Below, piece by piece: positions 37,101 through 49,100 of a DNA stretch of 64,000 nucleotides. Source of the DNA: Congeria kusceri. Lineage: Eukaryota; Mollusca; Bivalvia; Myida; Dreissenidae. The notes under the pieces were generated by a model. That model was given only the letters and a program-made list of their open reading frames with translations, did no database searches and had not been told where the DNA came from. How positions within the stretch are numbered: the stretch's first letter is position 1; every line of letters starts with the position of its first letter. Both the position numbers and the translations under genes were made by a program. Location: NCBI GenBank assembly GCA_027627225.1, contig CM051024.1:78086004-78150003 (forward strand). The letters run 5' to 3'.

Positions 37101-40100
37101 CGATGAAAAAAAACAGTGCTTAGCACATTTGAAGAAAATTCATGAGCATGACTGTGTTCTTTAAATGACTTCCACTTCGAAAAAAGATAATTACACTTCG
37201 GTTAATGAATAGTACAAATCTCGATGCGTGTATATTTGAATTTAGTCAGCTCCGGATTTTACATGTTTAAAGATGTTCTATTGAATGCCAAATACGTATG
37301 TAGTTGACAGGCACATTAAACTGTCAAAACAGGTTCATGACATACAGATGAACCAACATGTTTTTGGAACATAATATGTTGAAGTATTAATTTATTCAGT
37401 GAAACAAAGTGCATTTAATGATGATGATGATGATGATGAAAACGATTTATCATATATCTCTGATACGGATCTGTAGCTGATGACTGCAGACATACAGATA
37501 AAATAAAGGAGTTATAACTGCACGATCAAAAGTTTACGCCCCCCCACCCCCCCCCCCCAACACGAAATCCTGGAACCGCCCTGCAGTCTACAATAATGTG
37601 ATTAGCATACTCAGTAGCTCATACTATGTCTGTGTTTTTTATGAATAAAACAAACATCGTTTCCAAACAGTTAGGCCTACTGTAGGCCTATGCCCGTCCA
37701 CGTAGTAATTACAAATGGTTTAAGTATTTGATATGAATTAATAAATAATAATATGCTAATGAACAAGGACTTTGAGGGTCCATTTTCACAAAGGTCCTAG
37801 TCACAGGCGCGGATACAGGATTTTGGGTTAGAGGGGGGGCCGAAATATTCAGTAACTGCCAACAGACTGTGTTGTTTGTCTCTCTTACATGTTAGGGTAT
37901 ATATCGAAACGATGCAATATCGTCACAAAGGAACAATATGATGAAAATACCACAAAACAGGTTTAATAATTGCAATAAATTGATTGAAAAACACATCATT
38001 GGCAACAAATACATAATGTTTTAGTGGTTGTAAGGTATAACGAATCTAATTATGGACAATTTAGAGGGGGCGTACGCCGCTTCCGCCCCAATCTAAATCT
38101 GCATATGAATAAAGTTTTTAATTTACACAAAATTAAATGAACAATTCAAATTAGAACACTGATATTAAATTAACACTCACAAAATCACGGGAATTAAGCC
38201 AAATCGATTGTACTTCAGTTTTTGATTCAAAAACTGAAGTACAATCTCTTTGGCTTAATTCCCGTGATTCATTTTGTTTCATCTTCAATGAAGATGAAAC
38301 AAAATGAATCACAAATGCAGTAAAAACAGACATAAGGAATCCCAGGAATTGTACAGATCCCAAGTTAAGCGCGTAGACGTGTAAATTACACACACATAAT
38401 TGGAAGAGATGCAGGGAAAATAAAAAATTGCATGTACATTGCACACAATTTTTCGGATGTTCGCGTACACAGGTGACTAGAAGAAAGAAACAGATAGAAG
38501 TCTTGACAAACCTGCCCATCTGCAGTTGATATATTCAGTATTTAGCAGTAAAGTTTTAAAATGTTAAGAATTCTTTCTTGTAACATTATTGTATTCAAAT
38601 GGCTGCATTAAAAGGGATTATTATTACATTTAGGGAAAGATCTAGGATTAACAAAGGTACAGGGTGCTGCTAAAAAGGAGCAGGGGGGTGGAAAGCACAT
38701 CCAGTTTGTAGACATTTTCAAACAATGTGCTAAATCCAGGGTTTTCATGAGTCCAATGCTTCTAATTAAGGTTTTTGAGCATAGTGTATTCATTTGTCAT
38801 TGAATATTTGCACAAATATATTGAATTTCAAAAGATATTCCACATTTCTAAGTTGACCAGCCCAGAGGGGCAGCAGGTGGGAACCAAAAAGGATCAGGGT
38901 GCAGCACCCTGCTATTTTGCTCTAGATCTTTCCCTATTACATTGTATACTAGTAATACTTTGGACTTCGGATCATATCGTAATTTATGTATGTAAATTTA
39001 CCACACTAATCCTACATCGACAGTACATTTAGTCATTTACCCCCACCAATTCTGAAGTAAGTGTACATTTACTCTCAAATTTTCAGAAGTAAGCGTACAT
39101 TTACGCCCAGTATAAATGTTTATTTGGAGCACTTATTGTAGACATAAAGATTTTTAATAATAACATGTATTAGGCTTTTTGATGACCGTGCGGCCAATGA
39201 CCAAGTACTTTAAAGTTCACGAATGATATCATATATTATGTGTTCATTTTAATGAAACTGGCTTCAGACTCTCGAATACGCGCTTTTATAACTAAGAAAA
39301 CATTTCAGTTAATACATTTTAATTGATTTAGGGATCAACATAATTAGGAATGGGAAGTAAATAGAGGATATTTGTTTGTTTTCGGTGGGATAACGCGTGA
39401 TATCATCCCCGGAAAGGGAGACAATATTTTGCACGAGCGCTTGCGCAAGTGAAAATATGTAAATTATCTCCCTTTCCGGTGATGATATAATGCGTCATCA
39501 CACTTAAAAAAAACACATTTTCTTTTTATTTTATGCTTTATTTACCTTTGTTTTACATTTTTGTTGGAAATATCGTGGGAATCATAACGTCATAACGTCA
39601 AAATAATGACGTCATTTCACAGTTTTAGCCCGGCATCGATGATGGTCCGTTTCATTTACTGTATTAAATTGGGATCCCAAAAAGTAGTCAGTAACTTAGA
39701 GTGATATAGGCATATATCTCACTGATATTTTTCTATATTTCACTACTTAGTATGAAATAAATAGAGGATATTTGTTTGTTTTCGGTGTGATAACGCGTGA
39801 TATCATCACCGGAAAGGGAGACAATTAATATTTTCACGAGTGCTTGCGAGCGCACCGAAAACAAACTAATTTTCTTTTTATTTTATGATTTATTAACCTT
39901 TGTTTTACATTTTATTGAAAAATATCACGGGAATCATAACGTCATTACATCAAAATAATGACGTCATTTCACAGTTTTGAGCCCGGCATCGATGACGGTC
40001 TGTTTCATTTACTGTATTAAATCGGGACCCAGAAAAGTATTCCGTCACTGTGAGTGATATAGGGATATATCTCACTGATATTTTTCTATATTTCACTACT

Positions 40101-43100
40101 TAGCATTAAATAAAATGTCATATCAATAGGTATCGATTACATGGTGCGTCACATGACAATATCAAAAGTACTGATGGGAATTATTTCGTTATGTGTAACA
40201 TCCCCGAGGAGATCTTAATTATAATTATGATTTTATTAATACATTGTTTTTTAAAATATGCTTAAATGGACATACTTGGCTTTTTATTTTTTTTTCTTAT
40301 ATCCAACTTGTAATGGGTTATTTGAAAAGCCAACAAAAAAGTAAAACACTATATTTTTCCTATATACCTACCCACACTTAATAAGCATTGGTTAGCGGGA
40401 GGGAAAACAAACAATATTTTATTTTCAGCCCAATCACTCATTCAGAATACATGTACACCATTACAACATGCATTAGTCTGTTTGCTGTCAACTGGCCCAC
40501 AGATCAAGTTACAGTTGGCATATAAACCATACCAGGAAAATACACACTTGACACCTTTGCAATTGATGTTTGAACTTTATACGCTTTATGGATACACAGT
40601 GTACCCCCAGTATATCAGCTTAAAAGTACAAATGTGGCGCGTCGTGGGAAAACCGGACTTAATGCATGTGTGTAGTGTCATTCCGGATTAGTCTGTGCAG
40701 TCTGAACAGGCTAATCCGGGGCGACACTTTCCACCTAAAGTGGATTTATGTTTAGAAGAGACTTCCTTGAAACATAAAATACCATAAAAGCAGAAAGTGC
40801 CGTCGGGGATTAGCCTGTGCGGACTGCACAGGCTAATCCGGGACGACACTTTATGCACATGCATTAAGTCCAGTTTTCTTACGACGCACCTCAAATGTAT
40901 ACATAGTGTTTGACTTCAATATCCTTGTAATTATTCATTTGGCTAGATATTCTGTTGCAGTATAAACAGTTATTCATGATATTCTGTTGCAGTATAAACA
41001 GTTATTCAATTTCCAAAAAGTGACACAGAGGTTTGCATATTTTATTTCAAATGATTTTGAGTGTTAAGTTAACGGATGCAACACTATCATCAGAACAACA
41101 ACACCAACATGATCATAGACACAACAGATATTAGTTTCGTGTTACATTGTTATGTTAGAATATTTATGCACCTATAAATATTTCCATCCAGGCGGGGGGA
41201 GTGGCGGGCAAACCTAGGAGAATTGACTAATTGTATTTGGGGGGGTCTAATTCTCCACCCTAGAGCCAAGCATTTTTGTCTAAATCCCCTCAATGGGGGA
41301 TGCTTAATTTGTGTAGCAAATGGCCCGGTGGCCAATATTACCGGGATCTAAAATCCGAACAAAGTATATTTCCCGGGAGGCGGAATCATTTGGCGTGTCA
41401 AATTCCCGCCTGTCGGGAGTGGCTTTCAGTATTAAGTCCCGTATATTGCCCGCCGCTCCGTCCCCCTGGGGGGAAATAATGATAAGTGCATTAGTGCCAT
41501 ACTTGAATTTTTAATTACTTCATTCAGTATTCGGTTGAACCTTATGGTAAAATAACAGTAACAGGTATGTTCCATTCGTCTATTCTGTAGTCTGCGAGTA
41601 AACTCGGAGTATTGTATAACTGTCCTAAATGTAAATGCATCAACTACACTGTATATTTATCAATAACAATAACTAAATCAGAAGTATTGTATGCTCACAT
41701 TTGAGGCGTGTCATAGGAAATCCGGACTTAATGCATGTGCGTTAAGTGTCATCCCGGATTAGCCTGTGCAGTCAGCACAGGCTAATCCGGGGCGACACTT
41801 TCCGCTTTTATGGTATGTTCTGTTTCAATGAAGTCTCTTCTAAACATAAATCCTCTAGGCTGAAAGTGCCGTCCTGGATTAGCCTGTGCGGACTGCACAG
41901 ACTAATGCGGGATGACACTCTACGCACATGCATTAAGTCCGGTTTTCCCACGCCATGCCACAGTTTGTTTTACACGGACATTTATTCACTGATAAGTATA
42001 TGGACAATTTCTAAAATCAATGTCACAGATTCCAAAATGTACATGTATAGTTAAGACGTTTGATGACATAAAAAAAATACAAAAATCTTTCAATAAATGC
42101 CTTTAATAAATACGAAATTTTGTTTCCAGTTCCTTGTTACCGCCCTCCTGGGGGCCATGATCAGTGACGTCACATGCTACCCCACGGGCGCCCCTCTCGT
42201 GGCGTGCGAGCAGATGCGGCCCTACCATCCCCCTACAACCACTTCCGGCGAGCCGCCGTTTTCCATAAATATCACTCAGACGTTTTACAATTCCGGCTCA
42301 GAAATTAGAGGTGAGTTCTGGTCGAGGTTTTCTAAAGGTGAAACGATTACCTGGTCCTTTTTTCTTTGGATCAAAATAATTCATTCGGGTTTCAGTACTA
42401 CTGTATCTGAACCATAGGTTATCATGTTGTGTTTATCTTATTCTGGTCGTTATATATATGTTGCTTAAATGAAATTATGTAACCTTTATTTTAGGTGTTA
42501 CACTGGTGTGCTTTAATTGACATTAGATCTTGTCCGATTTCTGACCATTTTAGTGTTCAGCTAACAAATTATGTTTAGATTCATTTATGTACATTCGGAA
42601 AAGATCTAGGATCAAAAAAGGTACAGGGTGTTGCTAAAAGGGAGCAGGGTGGAAAGCCGAACCATTTTTTTTCCCTTTTTCAATACTTTGCTTAACCCAG
42701 GGGTTTTATGTGTCTAATGCTTCTAAGTTAGGCTTTTAAGCATAGTCTATACAATTGTCATTAAATATTTGCAAAAATATGTTAAATTTTAGAAGATATT
42801 CAACATTTCTGTATTGACCAGAACCAGAGGGGCAGCAGGGGGAACCAAAAAGGAGCAGGGTGCAGCACCGTGCTATTTCCTTCTAGATCTTTCCCTACTG
42901 CATAGAACTTAACTAGTTTTAATTCAATTATACCAAAGTGACACTTTACGATTGCTTTTAACTAATCTTTATACAGAAATAAATATCAAAGCGTTAACAA
43001 ATTCTTGATTGAAATTACATTTGAAATAATGTACTCGAAAAGTATGACTGAACCGTGAACAGAAACTCACGAAAGGAACCGCGATGTCCCGTACGTCGGT

Positions 43101-46100
43101 ATACCGTTATCCCTTAATATCAGCACATCTCCAAAACACCACCCCATTGTCTTCGTCGGTCTGAAGAGACTAATTGGTCCGGGAGGCTGTATAGATCATT
43201 TTTAATAAACCACCCGAAATACATGACGCTATAAGCAATTAAAATTTTATAATAACTGAAGTCATGCGCCAGAGCCCAGTTTTGGCCTTGACCCCATTTT
43301 TCACTCCTGAAAGGCCGCATGGGCAGGTCTAGACCTAATGCTGCTGCGGTGCAAAAGGACCTGTAAATTAACTTAGTTTGCGGTGGCGTAGTGGATATGG
43401 TGTCCGCCTAGCGATCGGGAGGTCCCGGTTCGATCCCAACTCTGGGAGCATTTTCAAGATCTCCCCCAAAGCCACCAAGTACTGGTTCTACCCAGGAAAC
43501 AAACTTGACTGTCTCAATAAGCCGCAAGCTTTCGATGCAATCGAGCTTAAATAAATAGGTCTAAACTTAACTAAATTCATTTAGACCTTCATCAATATTT
43601 ACAGGTACCATCTACTCACCAACAGGTGTGAAGTTTAGGGGTTTCCTGATTCAAGCACGCCTCCAAGACGCCTCGTCCACGAACCCTTACGGCACCTTCA
43701 ACGTCATTGATAAAAACACTCAGACGCAGTGCGGACAGGTATTTATCACATGCTATACCTTGTATCCCGTGTAATACAACCGTTATGAATATTTCAATCT
43801 TACACATGTTTAAGATAACATTTTGAGCGTTTTCATTGGATACATATTATTTGACTGACCAATCACATGGCGTTATTTTGGTGAACTGACGTCGGCAACA
43901 TGAAATGACGTCATGTCAATACACAACTTTTAGGATTTATCAACATGTTTTGATAAAATTATACGTTTTTTTCGTTTAAAAAGCATGTGATAAAAAAAGA
44001 TCTGACACTCATTGTCATTTCATACCATATTTTAGCTCGATTATTCGAAGAATAGATGAGCTTTCCTACTACCCCCGGCGTCTTGTAACTTCAAAACTAC
44101 ACAAGTTATTCACTTGAAACTTGGAATATACCTTTGTCATATTCAAAAGTTTTGTAACTTCAAAACTACATGTTATTCACTTGAAACTTGTATCTAACCT
44201 TTGTCATCAACTCCAGTATCAAGGGCAACATTCCCCATAACTCTGTTTTGTATTTTGACAGATTTATGCCCCTTTTTCACATAGATTTTCTGGTTAAAGT
44301 AAATATTCAAAAGTTTTGTAACTTCAATACTACAAAAGCTATTCACTTGAAACTTGGAATATGCCTTTGTCATCAACTCCAGTATCAGGGTGAACATTCC
44401 CCATAACTCTATTTTGGATTTTGATAGAGTTACGTCCCTTTTCCACATAGATTTTCTGTTTAAAGTTTATATTCAAAAGTTTTGTAACTTCAAAACTACA
44501 TAAGGTATTCACTTGAAACTTGGAACTGACCTTTATCATCAACTCTAGTACCAGGGGCAACATTACCCATAACTATGTTTTGTATTTTGACAGAGTTATG
44601 CCCCCTTTTCACTTAGATTTTCAGTTTAAAGTTTATATTCAAAAGTTTGGTAACTTCAAAACTAAATAATTTATTCACTTAAAACTTGTATCTAACCTTT
44701 GTCATCAACTCCAGTATCAAGGGCAACATTCCGTATAACTCTGTTTTGTATTTTGACCGAGTTATGCCCCTTTTTCACTTAGATTTTCTGGTTAAAGTTT
44801 ATATTCAAAAGTTTTGTTACTTCAAAACTACACAAGTTATTCACTTGAAACTTCGAACGAACCTTTGTCATCAACGCTGGTATCAGGGGCAACATTACCC
44901 ATAACTCTGTTTTGTATTTTGACAGAGTTGGCCCACTTTTTACGGAGACTGTGGTAAAGTTTTTGTTCCAAAAATTTATAAACTATACAAGGCTTCAATT
45001 AAAAATATTGTATGTAAACAAATTCATGCCCCTTTCACTATCCAAAATATGTACCAACTGAAATACTTCGAATAGTCGAGCGCGCTGTCCGCTGACAGCT
45101 CTTGTGATTAAACTCGTCCAGGAAATTCGTTAGTAAGCTCGCCAAAGGCTCGCTTACTAACAAAATTCCTGAACTCATTTAATAAAATATGGTATTAAAT
45201 GACAACGCGTGTCAGATCCTATATATCTTGGATAAAAATCATATTTTGTTGACAGCTATTGCTTGCCTTCTTTTCCCATCACTCTAGTGCTGCATATTTC
45301 ACAGGTAAGTAAATGTATGTAGACAAGGAAATTTCATTAAGGGTAAAACAATATGCACTTACATGGAAGCGGATTTGCTGGTCAATCCAGAACCCAAGTG
45401 CATATTTAGAGTGTGTATGATTTTTCATATCAATTATTTTCACAATAAAAAGATGAAAGTGACAATAAAACTTGAAAGCAAACAGATAAACATAACAATG
45501 ACGAAGGAAACACTTCGATATGAAATAAATCAACAAGTGTCGACTTGTACATCGTTTATTATTGCTGTGTTACCTAAACCACCTGTCAAGTCAACATATA
45601 TACATGTATTTGAGTTCCAGCCTGTACAAACAAAAATATTTGGTATTTGAAAACTAGCTTATTGTGCGTTTTAAATCAATGTTTGTTCTTAACCTTTATT
45701 GTGTTTTAAATGGAAATATATGTTAATTAACTTTATTTTGTTAATTGTTTATGCCACTATATCTGTTCTACGCTCGTACACTTAAAAACAAACTTCAATT
45801 GAATTGTACGCCAATAATACAAGTACATATTTGTAATTTTGATATCGTAAATAAACGAGTGGAGTATTAAAAATATGTACAAAAGTTGAAATTGAATAAG
45901 GCTCTGTTACGATTGAATCACCGACCAGCGTTACATGATGTTAACGTCCGTGTAGATCTACTATAAAAAATGTCTCAACGGAGTACAAGTAAACATATTT
46001 TAGTTTAAAATGTCTAAAATGTTTAAAATGTCTCAACGGAGTACAAGTAAACATATTTTAGTTTAAAATGTCTAAAATGTTTCAAATGTCTCAACGGAGT

Positions 46101-49100
46101 ACAAGTAAACATATTTTAGTTTAAAATGTCTAAAATGTTTAAAATGTCTTAACGGAGTACAAGTAAACATATTTTAGTTTAAAATGTCTAAAATGTTTAA
46201 AATGTCTAAAATGTATATAATGTCTCAACGGAGTACAAGTAAACATATTTTAGTTCCCCCATTTTGTCTGCAGGACTACAAGCAAGGCCTCACACACGTT
46301 ATCAACAGCAATAAGACCTCTGTAGACTTCAGTTGGACGGCGCCAGCAACTTCCGTCGGCGATATCAACTTCCGGTAATCTTCTAGTCCGATTTTTATAC
46401 TTATCATTACGCATTAAATTCATTTTTGAATGAATTGTTATATTTGTTGACAGCTGTGTTACTGTTGTATGTTTTGTTTTTGAATGCAATTATTTACAAG
46501 AGTAAACAGTAAAATACCATAAAACAAATATGTTTACTTTGCATTCTCGTGTTTAATATATGTACATAAACACCGTATTACTCACACACTTTTGCATTGA
46601 AACGAGCACTGAAGCATTAAATCAGTATTAACAAGTACACGAAAACGACGATTATCTGACTATTTTCCCAATTATTTGTGCATTGAATAATGTTCCTGAT
46701 CTCTTATAACACAGTGATCAACTATGAGCAAATGTATATTTGATTTATCTTCTATCGGCAGCTTGACGGTGGTCGAGTCCTACAACGTCAGTCGCTATTG
46801 GTTACGTATTTTCTCCGCCGTCGTGGAGGATTGCGCCCTACACGCCGACAACCCCGGATGTGGCGGCCACACGACGCCGCCGTACACTGGAAGTACAACT
46901 CCCAGCAACTACACCACCGAAAGTACCCAGCATGTGACGTCATCATCAGCAGTTGTTACGTCATCAACTCCAGCGTCCACAACGACAGTACGAAAAATAT
47001 TCAGGAAACATCTACATTTGTCATATGAAATAGAGTTTTGCTGTTTTATTTCGTTATATTCGTGCTGCTTTAGAAAATGCGATAATTGATATTTATAATG
47101 TGGCTCATTATATGTGTACGTATTGGAAAACTAAACTGTCGCTTTGACCAAAACCTGTCTGGAGTAGCCTCTACACCTGCAAGTTCGTGGGTGTTAAGCA
47201 TTCGACTTTGCGCATGCGCATAAACCCCCAATTGTTTTAATACAGACAAATCGCATTAAATTGATCTGAGTGTAAACTAGCTATTTTATATGTCAAAATT
47301 GCAAATATTTATTCGGAAATACGTTATCTTACTTGAAAATAAACATGACCCAACATAGACCTTGATCTTTGTCAACTTCCTGTAAGTTCGTGGGCACCGT
47401 TTGATGACTTCATACGCTGAGGCCCTTCCACAGATTTGTTTTGATATAAATACGACATTTTTTAATGTCTTTGTTTGTTTTCTTTGATTTTTGTTGATTT
47501 TTTAATGAAATTAATACCGATAAAATGTTTAAGAACAACATGAGGGATTGATTTTATTAACAATGAATAAATTTCAAACACCTTTATATTATGATGATTT
47601 TTACGCACATTTGTGCTCTCATAAGTCAGCCTGTTCTTTGGCTCACACTTGCATAGACTTTTGCCATGCGACGTTGCGTCATTCAATATGAATTACGTCA
47701 TATTTTCATCCACAAACTTACCGGGCACCACGAACTTGCCAGATTAGATGCTACATGTGCACTTTAAATTTTTGAAAAAAAAGAGTATGCATTAGAACTG
47801 AAAATAAAACCCCCCTAATATTCTGTTATTTTTCAGTCCGGCTCTAAAATACCGTACGACAAAAGATGTGGAAAGACTTTGGGTTGCTTCCCATCGTGTG
47901 AGAGTGGGTGTGACTACCTGGTGTCATGGCAACCCGTGCCGACCAATGAGACTGGAGACGTCCAGTTTGATATCAAACGGATAATGACGCAGACGACATC
48001 GGTTTGGATAGCCGTCGGTCTCTCAAAAACGGGGAAAATGGTAATCAATGTACACAGTGCATTTTCCGGTTGACTTATTCGTTTATTAAAGTAACATTTT
48101 AGGCAAAATATGTTTTGGCATAAAATGATGGTAATTGCTAGTACAATGTAGTAGGCACCCCTAATGCCATATTGTTCAAACATTATGTCCAAAAAAAAGA
48201 AAGAAAAAAAAGCAACAACAGAAAAACAGCATAGTATTAGATAATGGCAAACTCGATCTAGTTACGCGTTTGCCATTAGTTATAAACTATGCGTGTCTTT
48301 CAAGTTAAAATATGCAGGTAACATCTGCGTCTCTTGTATAGTAAGTTCTTAATTTATTGAGTAAACTCTTTACGTTCAGGCGCAAACAAACGTGGCTGCC
48401 TGTGTATACACAGATGCTCAGAATGTCGACATACTTTCCTCACATACCGAAGGTCATGAAAACAAGCCATTTGCAGATGTAAGTGACACATTTATATGTT
48501 CGTCCGAGCTCAAGACAAAAGGTACAGTTACTCACTAAATTTAAACACATGGTATTTACCTCTTCATTTACAATGCAACAAAGTTTTGTTTTTCAACGTA
48601 AAATTATCATTAAAAGTTTTCTCATTAAAAACTAACAATACCATATTCAATAATACCGCGAAACCATAAAAGAAATAAAAACAATCAATAATACAGTTTA
48701 AAAAGCTCATGTAAATCTAACAACAACAGCAACAATAGAAATTGAAAATAAATCAATTTAATTATATGCTTTTCAGTCAAATATAGAATTTTATTGAAGA
48801 AATATAATTTGATATTTCCACTGTTGGAACAGTGAACGTATAAATTTATATATGTTCACTACTGGTTAGCGTCCCATTTTCGTCCGGAAATGGAGTTTTT
48901 TATGTCTTACACGCGTCTTACTAAACAGTTTTTAATAAAACTTGGCAAAAGCAATGTTAGTCACCTTAGACCTTAGACAATAAACAATAACTTTCGTTTC
49001 AAAATCCATTCACACAGATCGAATTATATCACGTGCGAAAACCCCCTGTAATTGAGTTCATAATTATTAACATCTGTACCAATTATTTGCCCACCTTAAA

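Larger units (their letters stand above)
42130..46987 (+). other. Reeler domain and Ser/Thr linker exons of the FRRS1-like gene
   Basis: Exons 2-5. Exon 2 begins FLVTALLGAMISDVTC (end of the signal peptide), then the Reeler start with YPTGAP and ACEQM and a predicted N-glycosylation site in SINITQTF. Exon 3 has the hallmark GVKFRGFLIQAR and ends in TQCGQ. Exon 4 has SVDFSWTAPATSVGDINFR. Exon 5 completes the domain (TVVESYNVSRYWLRIFSAVV) and adds a low-complexity Thr/Ser segment (TTPPYTGSTTPSNYTTES) that probably serves as an O-glycosylated stalk before DOMON. Confidence 0.85.

Noticed and set aside
38151..38519. 122-codon minus-strand frame with a hydrophobic start
   Set aside because: It runs through the double palindrome and has no recognisable domain or splice context. 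Codons inside the palindrome are mirror images.
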